Part shown: piece by piece, positions 1 through 8,402 of the stretch | Layout of the letters: each line of letters begins with the position of its first letter | Numbering within the stretch: position 1 is the first letter of the stretch | Assembly: GCF_937973075.1 (NCBI RefSeq) | Contig: NZ_CALBWL010000034.1 | Location: forward strand, 1 to 64,000 | DNA: 64,000 bases | Origin: an uncultured Campylobacter sp. | GTDB taxonomy: Bacteria > Campylobacterota > Campylobacteria > Campylobacterales > Campylobacteraceae | Reading direction: 5' to 3' | Translations under genes and position numbers: made by a program | The notes under the pieces: generated by a model | The model's input: only the letters and a program-made list of their open reading frames with translations | Database searches by the model: none | Told to the model about the DNA's origin: nothing

Positions 1-1308
1 ATCATAATGGAGTTTGAGTTCGGCACCAACTGGGCGAATTACAGCTGGTTCGTGGGCGATATCTTCGGCGCACCGCTTGCGATCGAGGGCTTACTCGCAT
101 TTTTCTTAGAGGCTACCTTCTTTGCGGTAATGTTCTTCGGCTGGGACCGCGTAAGCAAGAAATTCCATCTTCTCTCGACCTGGCTCGTGGCGATCGGATC
201 AAATTTAAGCGCGTATTGGATTCTAATTGCGAATGCTTGGATGCAAAACCCTGTTGGTACGAGCTTTAATCCAGATACGATGCGCAACGAGATGAGCAAT
301 TTTTTAGATATTGCGCTATCTCACTTCGGAGTGGCTAAATTTTTACATACCGTCGGCGGCGGCTACATTACCGCGGCGCTTTTCGTGCTTGGAATTTCGG
401 CGTTTTATATGTTAAAAAACAAAGACTTCGCGCTTGCTAAAAAAAGCTTCATCGTAGCGGCAAGCTTCGGTATGCTAAGCTCGCTTTTCGTGCTATTTAG
501 CGGCGACGAGAGCGCCTATCAGGTCGCGCAAAAGCAGCCGATGAAGCTTGCGGCGATGGAGGGGCTGTATAAAGGTGAAGTAAACGCGGGCATCGTCGCG
601 GCTGGAGTTTTAAATCCGAGCAAAACCGCGGGAGACGATAAGGAGCCGTTTTTATTTGAGATCAAGGCGCCTTATGCGCTAGGGCTGATGGCTACGAGAG
701 GGCTTGATAATTTCACGCCGGGCATCGATGATTTGGTATTTGGAAACGAAAAATTCGGCATCGAAGGCGCGGATAAAAAGATCGAAAAAGGCAAAATCGC
801 CCTGCAAGCGCTAAAGGATTACAAGCTCGCCAAAGACGCGAATGACACCGCGGCGATGCAGCAGGCGCGCGAAATTTTATTCGGTAACCAAAATATGCAA
901 AATTTAGGCTACGGCTACTTTGACGATGCGAAGCAGATCGTCCCTCCCGTGGCGCTTACATTTTATAGCTTCCACGTGATGGTGGCTTTGGGAAGCTATT
1001 TTATCTTGCTATTTTTCGTAACGCTATTTTTGGCGATGCGAAAGAATCTCGCCGAATACAAGAAAATTCTATGGCTTTGCGTATTTAGCATCCCTCTGGG
1101 ATACGTCGCGTGCGAGGCGGGCTGGATAGTAGCCGAAGTAGGGCGCCAGCCGTGGGCGATACAAGATCTCATGCCGGTGGGCGTAGCGGCTACGAGCCTA
1201 GCAGGGACGAACATAATAATCTCGTTTATGCTCTTTGCGGTTTTATTTACGGTTTTATTTATAGCCGAGATAAAGATCATGCTAAAACAGATAAAGATAG
1301 GATTTTAA
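1..1308 (+). CDS. cydA: Cytochrome bd-type quinol oxidase subunit I, 5' end outside window
   Basis: Catalytic heme-bearing subunit of a bd-type quinol oxidase of the inner membrane, which oxidises quinol and reduces oxygen to water. The frame is open at base 1 and the first ATG (7) lies in the conserved internal segment MEFEFGTNW, so roughly the first 60-70 residues, with the N-terminal heme histidine, lie upstream of the window. Visible: FGAPLAIEG, FFLEATFF, WILIANAWMQNPVG, and near the C terminus GRQPWAIQDLMP, all typical of CydA. Total length would be about 500 residues, which suits the short-Q-loop CioA-like form known from Campylobacter, often cyanide-insensitive; that property is inference. 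The stop is one base before cydB, so the two are translationally coupled. Confidence 0.97.
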   Translation: MIMEFEFGTNWANYSWFVGDIFGAPLAIEGLLAFFLEATFFAVMFFGWDRVSKKFHLLSTWLVAIGSNLSAYWILIANAWMQNPVGTSFNPDTMRNEMSNFLDIALSHFGVAKFLHTVGGGYITAALFVLGISAFYMLKNKDFALAKKSFIVAASFGMLSSLFVLFSGDESAYQVAQKQPMKLAAMEGLYKGEVNAGIVAAGVLNPSKTAGDDKEPFLFEIKAPYALGLMATRGLDNFTPGIDDLVFGNEKFGIEGADKKIEKGKIALQALKDYKLAKDANDTAAMQQAREILFGNQNMQNLGYGYFDDAKQIVPPVALTFYSFHVMVALGSYFILLFFVTLFLAMRKNLAEYKKILWLCVFSIPLGYVACEAGWIVAEVGRQPWAIQDLMPVGVAATSLAGTNIIISFMLFAVLFTVLFIAEIKIMLKQIKIGF

Positions 1309-1309
1309 G

Positions 1310-2416
1310 ATGCACGAAATTTTTCAAATTTATTGGTGGTGCGTGGTTTCGCTTCTGGGCGGAATTTTGGTTTTTATGCTCTTCGTGCAGGGCGGTCAGA
1401 CGCTGCTTTTTACGCTGGCGAAAAATGAGACCGAGAAGGATTTTATAATAAATTCTATCGGCAAGAAATGGGAGCTTACCTTTACTACGCTCGTGATGTT
1501 TGGCGGGGCGTGCTTTGCGGCGTTTCCGCTATTTTATGCGACAAGCTTCGGCGGGGCGTATTGGGCGTGGATGGCTCTGCTTTTTTGCTTTATAATCCAA
1601 GCCGTCGCCTACGAATACAGAAAAAAGCCCGATAATTTCTTGGGCGCCAAGACCTATGAAGTCTTTCTTTTCATAAACGGCTCGCTAGGCACGATCCTGC
1701 TTGGCATCATCGTCTCGACGCTTTTTAGCGGCAGCGAGTTTGCGCTGGGCGATAATAATTTCGTGCAGTGGAAAAACCCCGCTCGCGGACTTGAAGCGCT
1801 AGCAAATCCATTTAATTACATCTTGGGAGTTGCGCTATTTTTCTGCGCCAGAACTGGAGCGAGCTTATATTTGATGAATAATATAGCCGAGCCCGAAATG
1901 ATCGCCAAACTCAAAGCCTCGCTTAAATTTAACGCTAGCGCGTTTTTGGTTTTTTTCATCGCGTTTTTGGCGTGGGTCTTGCTAAAGCAGGGCTATGCAG
2001 TCGGCGCCGGCGGCGTCGTAAGCCTTGAGAGCTTTAAGTATCTGCATAACTACCTAAACCTGCCTGCGGCGCTAGTCTTGCTGCTGCTAGGCGTAGTGCT
2101 GGTGCTGGTGGGCATCGTCAAAGGCGCGTTTACAAGTAGCGTGCGCGGGATATTTTTCTACGGCATGGGCGTCGTATGTGCGGTAACGAGCGTATTTTTG
2201 ATCCTAGGGCTAAACAATACGGCGTTTTATCCGTCAAATTTCGACCTGCAAAGCTCGCTTTCGATAAGCAAGGCAAGCTCGAGCCTCTATACGCTTAAGA
2301 CGATGTTTTACGTGTCGTTTCTAGTGCCTTTCGTGCTGGGTTATATCAGCTACGTTTGGCGCGCGATGGATACTAAAAAGCTCGATAAAGAGGGGCTTTC
2401 AAACGAGCATTATTAG
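1310..2416 (+). CDS. cydB: Cytochrome bd-type quinol oxidase subunit II
   Basis: Second integral membrane subunit of the bd-type oxidase, 368 residues, the usual length for CydB. It starts MHEIFQIYWWCVVSLLGG and shows about eight to nine hydrophobic segments; ALFFCARTGASLYLMNN and the C-terminal FVLGYISYVWRAMD fit the family. The ATG lies 1 nt after the cydA stop. A 34-residue membrane peptide follows about 150 bases later. Together these encode a terminal oxidase used for microaerobic respiration. Confidence 0.96.
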   Translation: MHEIFQIYWWCVVSLLGGILVFMLFVQGGQTLLFTLAKNETEKDFIINSIGKKWELTFTTLVMFGGACFAAFPLFYATSFGGAYWAWMALLFCFIIQAVAYEYRKKPDNFLGAKTYEVFLFINGSLGTILLGIIVSTLFSGSEFALGDNNFVQWKNPARGLEALANPFNYILGVALFFCARTGASLYLMNNIAEPEMIAKLKASLKFNASAFLVFFIAFLAWVLLKQGYAVGAGGVVSLESFKYLHNYLNLPAALVLLLLGVVLVLVGIVKGAFTSSVRGIFFYGMGVVCAVTSVFLILGLNNTAFYPSNFDLQSSLSISKASSSLYTLKTMFYVSFLVPFVLGYISYVWRAMDTKKLDKEGLSNEHY

Positions 2417-2517
2417 GCGCGTCAGCTCCAGCATGGCTTCCGCGCGCCGTGTGGCTGCGAGGCTGTGCTTTTGTGCACGGAACTGCGTGCTTTTGCGCCT
2501 AGTTAAATTTCATATCG

Positions 2518-2538
2518 GCGGCGCTTTTTGCGCGCCGC
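2518..2538 (+). repeat. GC-rich hairpin between cydB and the small membrane ORF
   Basis: Perfect 7-bp inverted repeat GCGGCGC / GCGCCGC with a 7-nt loop, followed by an AT-rich stretch without a clean T tract. It could be a weak terminator or an mRNA-stabilising hairpin that separates cydAB from the small ORF starting 26 bases later. Confidence 0.4.
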
Positions 2539-2563
2539 ATTATAAAAATTTTAAGGATTAAAA

Positions 2564-2668
2564 ATGATCAAATCTTTAGTTTTCATCGCGATTTGGATGA
2601 TCTTGCTCGTAGGAAGCTATAAATTTATAAAGCTAAACATTACTCATCACGAAAAAAGAGAGCAGTAA
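2564..2668 (+). CDS. 34-residue single-span membrane peptide, CydX-like candidate
   Basis: ATG with a good ribosome-binding site (AAGGATT) opens a 34-codon frame that begins MIKSLVFIAIWMILLVGSY and ends THHEKREQ. It is one hydrophobic helix with a basic and polar tail. Small single-helix subunits (CydX/CydS class) are known components of bd oxidases and are usually encoded right after cydB, which is the case here. I do not see a diagnostic CydX signature, so the role is inferred from size, topology and position. It lies about 150 bases after cydB and ahead of a convergent terminator-like hairpin. Confidence 0.55.
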   Translation: MIKSLVFIAIWMILLVGSYKFIKLNITHHEKREQ

Positions 2669-2688
2669 AAGCGTAGAAATTTTAAAAG

Positions 2689-2742
2689 CTTGCGGTCCGG
2701 GATTTCGCTTTAAATTTAGAAAGCAAAATCTAGAGCCGCAAG
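2689..2742. terminator. Long imperfect stem-loop between convergent genes
   Basis: Outer arms CTTGCGG / CCGCAAG (7 bp) enclose a second near-perfect arm pair (GATTTCGCTTT with AAAGCAAAATC). It sits between the plus-strand cyd genes and the minus-strand SbmA-like gene that ends at 2761, where a bidirectional terminator is expected. T tracts are weak, so the function is inferred from position and structure. Confidence 0.5.
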
Positions 2743-2760
2743 ATACGGGCGAAATTTTAT

Positions 2761-3729
2761 CTAGCCCTTGTAGTCGATATTTTTTTCAAACTCTTTAAGT
2801 CGCATATGGATTGAGCGCAGCTCCGTTATCGTCGTCCAGTTATTGATAAAAACGCTAAAGCTGCTACGTACTTGGTTAAAAGCATTACCCACTTGAATCA
2901 TCACTCCAAGCGTAATCGCCTTAGTAAAAAGCCCCGGTCCCATTATGAGATAAGGCACGATAACTAGGATTTGCGAGAAAGAATTTAGCCATAAATCAAA
3001 GTAGCAGTAGTGCAAAAATAGCCTGTAATAGTTGTGCTTTAGTTTGCCAAACAGAGTCTTTGTGGTCTCTTCGCTCGCATATTCCGCCTTATTCTCCTCG
3101 GCATAAACCAGCTCTTTGCGAAACGCAGCTTCCGCCTTTTGATTGTTGTATTCAAGCCTAGGCAGAAACCAACCTACTAGCCAAGAAATTATCAGTCCGC
3201 CGATGCTTACTGCAAGTGCGATCCATACGAGAGAGCCGGGAATTTTTTTGAGCGCCTCAAAAGGTACTTTCTCGCTAAGGCTCCACAAAACGGGAATAAA
3301 TGCAAAAAGAGTCATCGCCGCCGAAAGTACGCGCGTGCCGATATCTTCGATGATTTTTGAGAAGCGGTAGATGTCTTCTTGGATACGCTGCGAGCTTCCT
3401 TCGATATCTTTACTTACCTTTTTCCAGTATGAAAAATAGGAAAAGGTCATCGCCTCTCGCCATTTAAACGCCCAAATTCGCGCCACGTATCGCTCCGAAA
3501 TAGCAGCTACTACGGCAGGCATCGCTATCCATAAAAAGACCCTCATCTGCGCGTAAAAATCGTTTAACGTATGACGATCTACGTTTTGACATAAATCATA
3601 AAATACGCGATACCATTCGTTGAAACGCACGCTCAGCGTAGTTTGGTACCAATTGATAGCGATCAAAAATACTAGCCCTGTATATGCTAAAAGTGCCCAT
3701 TTTTTGCTTTTAAAAAATGAAACGAACAT
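2761..3729 (-). CDS. SbmA/BacA-like inner-membrane transporter
   Basis: 322-residue membrane protein of the SbmA/BacA family, which imports peptides such as antimicrobial peptides (and in some members modified antibiotics) using the proton gradient. It resembles the transmembrane half of ABCD-type ABC exporters without an ATPase. Visible: hydrophobic segments near residues 13-28, 63-80, 135-150, 165-190 and 250-275, and family-like stretches such as FNEWYRVFYDLCQ, WREAMTFSYFSYW and QRIQEDIYRFSKIIE. It is shorter than E. coli SbmA (about 400 residues). Its ATG shares one base with the stop of the upstream M16 peptidase gene (TAATG), so the two are probably co-translated. Substrate unknown. Confidence 0.8.
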   Translation of the reverse strand: MFVSFFKSKKWALLAYTGLVFLIAINWYQTTLSVRFNEWYRVFYDLCQNVDRHTLNDFYAQMRVFLWIAMPAVVAAISERYVARIWAFKWREAMTFSYFSYWKKVSKDIEGSSQRIQEDIYRFSKIIEDIGTRVLSAAMTLFAFIPVLWSLSEKVPFEALKKIPGSLVWIALAVSIGGLIISWLVGWFLPRLEYNNQKAEAAFRKELVYAEENKAEYASEETTKTLFGKLKHNYYRLFLHYCYFDLWLNSFSQILVIVPYLIMGPGLFTKAITLGVMIQVGNAFNQVRSSFSVFINNWTTITELRSIHMRLKEFEKNIDYKG

Positions 3730-6470
3730 TAGCGTTTCTCGGAGCTTTTTGGATTTAAAATCGCCGTAAATAGCCTGCCGCTTAGCATTTGCGCCGCTTC
3801 TTGCACGTCCGCGCTTTTGACAGCATTTATGCTTGCTGCGTAGCTTTTTTCGTCATAGAGCGGATAGCCGTAAAGCTCGTGCGCAGTGATATTAGCAAGC
3901 CAAAAATCATTCGTCTGCGCAGCCCTTTTGGTCGATAAAATTTGAGCTTTTTTAAAATTTGAAAGCTCGCTATCTTTTGCGCCCGAGCTTTCGATCTGCT
4001 TTAAAATTTCACTCACGCTTGCTGCAACCGCACGGGCATCTTTCGGCTCGGTAGAAAACGATACATTCAAGCTCGCTGCGATTTGTGGCTCACGCACATA
4101 GGCGCTATGCACCATCGCCGAGTAAATTTGTCCGCGCGCCTCGCGGATCTGCTCGACGATACGATTGCTTAGCACACTTTTTAACGCTTGAAATTTATAA
4201 GTGTCTGCAAAGTCGAAATTTTGCAGCTCATAGTTTGAAAAAATCATCCGAACTTCGCTTTTATCACTATCGCCGTAGTCTTGCACAATCTCGCCGCTAG
4301 AAGTATTTAGCATCAAAGTTTTAGGTGTAGCGCTGCTTGTGCCTGGCTTTAGATTGCCGATATATTTGGCTAGAATTTGTTTTGCGCGCGCAGGCTCGAA
4401 ATCGCCGCTAAGCACAAAGATAAAATTTCCAGCACCTGCAAAAATTTCATCCGCATCGTGCTGTAAATCGGCAAGATTTGCGCTCTTTACGTCATCTGCG
4501 CTAAGCGGCTGCTTGCGAGCCGTATCTCCCGAATATAGAGATTTTAAAATTTGCTCGCCGAATTTAAATTCCGCCGTCTCGTCTCGTAGCGCGATCGCCG
4601 AAAGCGCGTTGGTTTTGTATTTCGTAAGCGAGCTTGCATGAATTAGCGGCTCGCTAAATCTTGCGTAAAGCTCGCGTGTCATCGCCTCCAGATCCGCTCC
4701 TGCGCCTCTAAAACCGCAGTCTGCGTCATCCATCCTAAATCTTAGCTTATAATCAAATTTTGAGGTCAAGCGTCCCGCCTCGTATTCGTTTAGCTCGCCT
4801 ATGGTGCCTGAGTTTAGCAGCGCAGTTAGAATTTCGCCACGAGCTTTGCCGAAATGCGCATAGCCACCTTTTTTAACGGCTACGAGGGCGATTTTATTTT
4901 TCTCGCTTTTAAGGGGCTTTAAAATTACCTTCGCGCCGTTTTTAAACACCAAAATTTCAGTGCCGCTAGCGCCTTTTTGTGCTTTAAATTCTGTCTCTTT
5001 TAAATTTGCTCCCGCAAGCTGCTTGGAAGCAAGTTTCGAAGCAGCGAAATTAAACGGCACCGCTTTTTCGTAGAGCAGCTCCGCGTCTTTTTGGATAATG
5101 CCCAAATCCTTTGCCGAGATAATCTCCGTAAATCTCGCTCCATCCGTTATCTGAGAGAAAAATTTATTAACATCCGCTAGCGTTATTTCTTCTAACGCCT
5201 TGAGGCTTAGATCGTGCTCGTCTTGCTTGCTAAGCTTTACATTGCCGTTTTGTACGAAATCAAGTAGTGCCCCTATTTGCGCACTTTGTGTATCATTTTT
5301 AAGCAGATCGGCTTGCACTTGATGTTTAAATTCCGCCTTAACGCTATCAAAATCATCATTGTTAAATCCGTGTTCGCGCACCCCTTTGATCGCGCTAAAA
5401 AGACTGCTTAGCGTGGCGTTGGCGTCGAAATTAAAAATATTTGCGCTTATGCTGTATAGTCTGCGGTTTTTAAACAGATCGTCCGAGCCGAAATAGGCTT
5501 TAAGCGGAATTTTGGCATTCACATTCATCGCGTCGTATCCAAGCTCCATCAGCCTCGATACGTAGGCTTGTAGCCATTCATTCTTAAGCACACCGTAGCT
5601 TCTTAGCGGCTCATATTTTCCTGCGTAAAGCACACTAGCGACATTGGTGCCGAGCTCAGGCTCTACGGTACTTGCTAGCCCTCCTTCAAATGGGCGCAGA
5701 CTAAGATCACGCGGGATTTTTTCGCCGTGCGCAGAAAGAGAGCTAAAATTTTGCTTGATTAGGTTTTTAATCTGCTCAATGTTTACGTCGCCCACAACTA
5801 TGATGCTAATGGCGCTAGGAAGGTAGTTGCGCGCGTAGAATTTTTTTAGTTGTTCGCCAGTGGCGCCTTTGATGATTTCATTTTGTCCGATCGGAAAGCG
5901 TCTGGAAAATATGGAATTAGGGTATAAATATGTGGCGCGCTTTTCGTAAAAGCGCCTTTCAAAGCCTTTTTTTGCTTCCTCTAAGATGACGCCTTTTTCT
6001 TTTTGCGTTTCGTTCTCGTCAAATTTTACGCCGCCTGCATAATCTCGCAGTACCAAAAATACATCCTTTAGCGTCTCATCGCTTACTTGGGCTTGGATGT
6101 TGTATGTGGTGTTTTCAAAGCCAGTTTGTGCATTGAGATCGGCGCCGAATTTCACCCCTAGACGCTGCAAGGTATGGACTAGCTCGTTTTTATCGAAGTG
6201 TTCGCTACCATTGAACGCCATATGCTCGACGAAATGCGCAAGACCCTGCTCGTCGTCATTTTCATCGACACTGCCCGCAGCTACGTTGAGGTAAAAAAGC
6301 GCACTATTTTTCGGCACGTCATTTTTGAGGATATAAAATTTCACGCCATTTGCCAGCTCGCCGTGCACGACGCCAGGATCGAGCTTAAGCGGCGCATCTG
6401 GGTTAACGTCTGCGGAGTAAAGGCTCAAAGAGCAAAGTAGGGCGGCGATAAAAAATATAAGTTTTTTCAT
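3729..6470 (-). CDS. Secreted M16-family zinc peptidase (PqqL-like)
   Basis: 913-residue protein with a Sec signal peptide (MKKLIFFIAALLCSLSLYSA) and two M16 halves. The first half carries the inverted zinc motif HFVEH at residues 79-83 and a downstream glutamate region (ETQKEKGVILEEAKK) for the third ligand. The second half, from about residue 490, is the usual inactive partner of the clamshell. Length and layout match periplasmic PqqL/YddC-type peptidases, which degrade peptides or imported protein substrates. It is coupled to an SbmA/BacA-like peptide transporter, which suggests a shared role in peptide breakdown and uptake; this is inference. The start follows AAGGACAA just upstream. Confidence 0.9.
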   Translation of the reverse strand: MKKLIFFIAALLCSLSLYSADVNPDAPLKLDPGVVHGELANGVKFYILKNDVPKNSALFYLNVAAGSVDENDDEQGLAHFVEHMAFNGSEHFDKNELVHTLQRLGVKFGADLNAQTGFENTTYNIQAQVSDETLKDVFLVLRDYAGGVKFDENETQKEKGVILEEAKKGFERRFYEKRATYLYPNSIFSRRFPIGQNEIIKGATGEQLKKFYARNYLPSAISIIVVGDVNIEQIKNLIKQNFSSLSAHGEKIPRDLSLRPFEGGLASTVEPELGTNVASVLYAGKYEPLRSYGVLKNEWLQAYVSRLMELGYDAMNVNAKIPLKAYFGSDDLFKNRRLYSISANIFNFDANATLSSLFSAIKGVREHGFNNDDFDSVKAEFKHQVQADLLKNDTQSAQIGALLDFVQNGNVKLSKQDEHDLSLKALEEITLADVNKFFSQITDGARFTEIISAKDLGIIQKDAELLYEKAVPFNFAASKLASKQLAGANLKETEFKAQKGASGTEILVFKNGAKVILKPLKSEKNKIALVAVKKGGYAHFGKARGEILTALLNSGTIGELNEYEAGRLTSKFDYKLRFRMDDADCGFRGAGADLEAMTRELYARFSEPLIHASSLTKYKTNALSAIALRDETAEFKFGEQILKSLYSGDTARKQPLSADDVKSANLADLQHDADEIFAGAGNFIFVLSGDFEPARAKQILAKYIGNLKPGTSSATPKTLMLNTSSGEIVQDYGDSDKSEVRMIFSNYELQNFDFADTYKFQALKSVLSNRIVEQIREARGQIYSAMVHSAYVREPQIAASLNVSFSTEPKDARAVAASVSEILKQIESSGAKDSELSNFKKAQILSTKRAAQTNDFWLANITAHELYGYPLYDEKSYAASINAVKSADVQEAAQMLSGRLFTAILNPKSSEKR

Positions 6471-6616
6471 AATTGTCCTTGGATTTAAAAACTTGCGATT
6501 GTAACAAAAGCTAGTTTAAAGTATGATTTTACAAGCTTTGCTATGGGTGAAATTTTGCCAAGGATTTGGGATTTTACTTGCGGTTTTAAAATTTTACTTG
6601 TAGAATTTCAAGAAAC

Positions 6617-6676
6617 GGAATTTTTGGAATTTTTGGAATTTTTGGAATTTTTGGAATTTTTGGAATTTTTGGAATT
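6617..6676. repeat. 9-bp tandem repeat (GGAATTTTT), six full copies plus a partial one
   Basis: Six consecutive exact copies of GGAATTTTT (6617-6670) and a seventh partial copy (GGAATT, 6671-6676). It lies in the spacer upstream of the M16 peptidase gene and downstream of ahpC. Perfect tandem copies are prone to slippage, so copy number may vary between strains. The unit is a multiple of three and keeps a plus-strand frame open (poly EFL), but nothing else supports coding there. Confidence 0.9.
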
Positions 6677-6810
6677 CCGCCGCCGCGACTCAAAATTTTG
6701 GCAGCGGAATTTAGAAAGCTTTGAGAGCTTTAATAGCCCGCGCAAGGCTAAATTTAAACTTTATGCGGTTAGCATTAGAATTCATACGCTCGCGCGAAGA
6801 ATTTTACAAC

Positions 6811-7407
6811 TTATAGTTTGCTCGCATTTTTGCCTAGATAATCCGCGACGCCTTTAGGGTCTGCTTTCATCCCTGCGTCGCCTTTGTGCCAGCCTGCAGG
6901 GCAGACCTCGCCGTGCTCGTTCGTAAATAGCATCGTATCGACCATTCTTAGCATCTCGTCGATATTTCGGCCTAGCGGTAGGTCGTTGATGACGGCGTGG
7001 CGAACGGTGCCGTCTTTATCGAGCAAGAAACTACCGCGAAGCGCTACGGCGTTGCCGAACAGCACGTCGAAACTGCGCGCGATGTCCTTCGTGATGTCTG
7101 AGACGAGTGGGAACTGCACTTTGCCGATACCACCTGCGTTTACCGGAGTGTTTTTCCACGCAAGGTGGGTAAACTCGCTATCGCAGCTAACGCCGATAAC
7201 TTCGATACCTTTGGATTTGAAATCTTGATATCTGTGATCGAATGCGATGATCTCGCTCGGGCAGACGAAGGTAAAATCTTTTGGATAAAAGAATACGACC
7301 GCGCCTTTTTCGCCGATATTTTTATAGAGGTTAAAATCCTCAACTATTTCGTTGTTGCCTAAAACCGCAGTTGCCGTAAAATCAACGGCTTTGTTGGTTA
7401 CTATCAT
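6811..7407 (-). CDS. ahpC: Typical 2-Cys peroxiredoxin AhpC
   Basis: 198-residue cytoplasmic peroxidase that reduces hydrogen and alkyl peroxides. The peroxidatic Cys49 lies in DFTFVCPSE and the resolving Cys169 in GEVCPAGW; length and motifs are those of the AhpC/Prx1 class. The ATG follows a strong ribosome-binding site (AAGGAGAAACAA). No ahpF lies next to it; in Campylobacter, reducing power is thought to come from thioredoxin or other reductases. It shares a 180-base promoter region with a divergent ferredoxin gene, the same arrangement as in C. jejuni as far as I recall. PerR/Fur control is known for C. jejuni ahpC. Confidence 0.96.
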   Translation of the reverse strand: MIVTNKAVDFTATAVLGNNEIVEDFNLYKNIGEKGAVVFFYPKDFTFVCPSEIIAFDHRYQDFKSKGIEVIGVSCDSEFTHLAWKNTPVNAGGIGKVQFPLVSDITKDIARSFDVLFGNAVALRGSFLLDKDGTVRHAVINDLPLGRNIDEMLRMVDTMLFTNEHGEVCPAGWHKGDAGMKADPKGVADYLGKNASKL

Positions 7408-7511
7408 TTGTTTCTCCTTGTTAATAAAATTTATGATGGCGATTATACATTTTAAAACTTTATATTTGCTGAAATTTGATGAAAATTTTTATATAATAAA
7501 ATTTATTTGCT

Positions 7512-7532
7512 TGATAATATTAAATTTTATCA
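7512..7532. promoter_or_regulatory. Inverted repeat in the ahpC/ferredoxin divergent promoter
   Basis: TGATAA and TTATCA separated by nine A/T bases form a 21-bp palindrome in the divergent spacer. A further TTATCA ... TGATAA pair occurs at 7551-7577. AT-rich palindromes of this size are typical of Fur/PerR-type operators, and ahpC is a PerR/Fur-family target in C. jejuni, but the motif alone does not prove it. Confidence 0.3.
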
Positions 7533-7587
7533 TTTTTTAAATTTAGTATGTTATCATCACGCTTCATTTTTTGATAAAGGAGAAACA

Positions 7588-7872
7588 ATGGCTGTAAAAA
7601 TCACCGATATTTGCATCAGCTGCGGCTCATGCATCGACGAATGCCCGGTAAATGCGATCGTGGACGATAGCGATAACCCAAGCGGCTAGGATAGCTACTA
7701 CGTATATGCCGATAAATGCGTCGAGTGCGTCGGCTACAACGACGAGCCGGCTTGCGCTAGCGCCTGCCCGACCGACGGCTGTATCGTCTGGAGTGACATC
7801 GTAGCGGGTCAACCTAGCAGGGATAGTATAGGTGCGGATCTGCGCAGCGGAGATACCCCGGTATTTGCTTAG
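7588..7872 (+). pseudogene. 2[4Fe-4S] ferredoxin gene interrupted by an in-frame TAG at codon 34
   Basis: The gene has an excellent ribosome-binding site (AAAGGAGAAACA) and starts MAVKITDICISCGSCIDECP, the first 4Fe-4S motif. Codon 34 (7687-7689) is TAG. The same frame then runs on intact for 60 codons with the second cluster motif (CVECVGYNDEPACASACP) and a conserved tail (AGQPSRDSIGADLRSGD), ending in TAG at 7872. In epsilonproteobacterial homologues I recall, the interrupted position is Glu in a Gly-Glu-Asp context, so GAG to TAG is the simplest explanation. No other lesion is visible: the event is recent, a sequence error, or the stop is suppressed. The truncated 33-residue product would carry only one cluster motif. 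The second ferredoxin at 18337 is of a different (YfhL) type. Confidence 0.8.
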
Positions 7873-7877
7873 CAGAT

Positions 7878-7907
7878 AAAATTCCGCGATCAAATGCGCG
7901 GAATTTT
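7878..7907 (+). terminator. Intrinsic terminator after the ferredoxin gene
   Basis: Perfect 11-bp stem AAAATTCCGCG / CGCGGAATTTT with an 8-nt loop, six bases after the ferredoxin end, with its 3' arm ending in TTTT. It separates the ferredoxin from the ndk operon. Confidence 0.8.
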
Positions 7908-7948
7908 AATTCATTCAATCCTTAAATAAATTTTAACCTATTTTTCGA

Positions 7949-7954
7949 TACAAT
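7949..7954 (+). promoter_or_regulatory. Probable -10 box of the ndk-rpmF-plsX-fabH operon
   Basis: TACAAT preceded by T-rich sequence, 25 bases before the ndk ATG, in the gap after the ferredoxin terminator. Campylobacter sigma-70 promoters rely on the -10 box with T-rich upstream sequence rather than a -35 box. Confidence 0.5.
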
Positions 7955-7979
7955 CCGCCTTTCACTTTAAGGAGATTAT

Positions 7980-8393
7980 ATGCAGCAAACGCTTTCTATT
8001 ATTAAGCCTGATGCCGTTAAAAAAGGCGTTATCGGCAAAATTATCGATCGTTTCGAAAGCCACGGACTAAGAATCGCAGCGGCTAAAAAATTATGCCTAA
8101 GCGCCGAAGATGCAGGTAAATTTTATGAAATTCACAAGGATCGCCCTTTTTATAAAGATCTGATTGAGTTTATGACTAGCGGTCCGGTGGTCGTAATGGT
8201 GCTAGAAGGCGATGATGCCGTAGCTAAAAATCGTGCGTTAATGGGCGCTACCGATCCGAAAAAAGCCGATAAAGGCACGATCAGAGCGGACTTTGCAGAC
8301 AGCATAGACGCTAACGCCGTTCACGGCAGCGACAGCCTAGAAAACGCAAAAACCGAGATCGCATTTTTCTTTGCAAAAAGAGAAATTTGCTAA
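7980..8393 (+). CDS. ndk: Nucleoside diphosphate kinase
   Basis: 137-residue enzyme that transfers the gamma phosphate between nucleoside triphosphates and diphosphates. The phosphohistidine is His115 in NAVHGSDS; the N-terminal [14 protein letters not shown] and [11 protein letters not shown] are family motifs. Length is standard. It follows an AAGGAGATTAT ribosome-binding site and begins a run of closely spaced plus-strand genes (ndk, yceD-like, rpmF, plsX, fabH). Confidence 0.97.
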   Translation: MQQTLSIIKPDAVKKGVIGKIIDRFESHGLRIAAAKKLCLSAEDAGKFYEIHKDRPFYKDLIEFMTSGPVVVMVLEGDDAVAKNRALMGATDPKKADKGTIRADFADSIDANAVHGSDSLENAKTEIAFFFAKREIC

Positions 8394-8402
8394 GAGTGCC
8401 GC

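Noticed and set aside
6543..6857. Plus-strand frame of 104 codons across the 9-bp repeat
   Set aside because: Coding look comes only from the 9-bp unit (a multiple of three); no ribosome-binding site, overlaps ahpC on the other strand and the flanks have no family likeness.
7627..7893. 88-codon minus-strand frame over the ferredoxin gene
   Set aside because: Antisense to a conserved ferredoxin sequence; exists through codon composition only.
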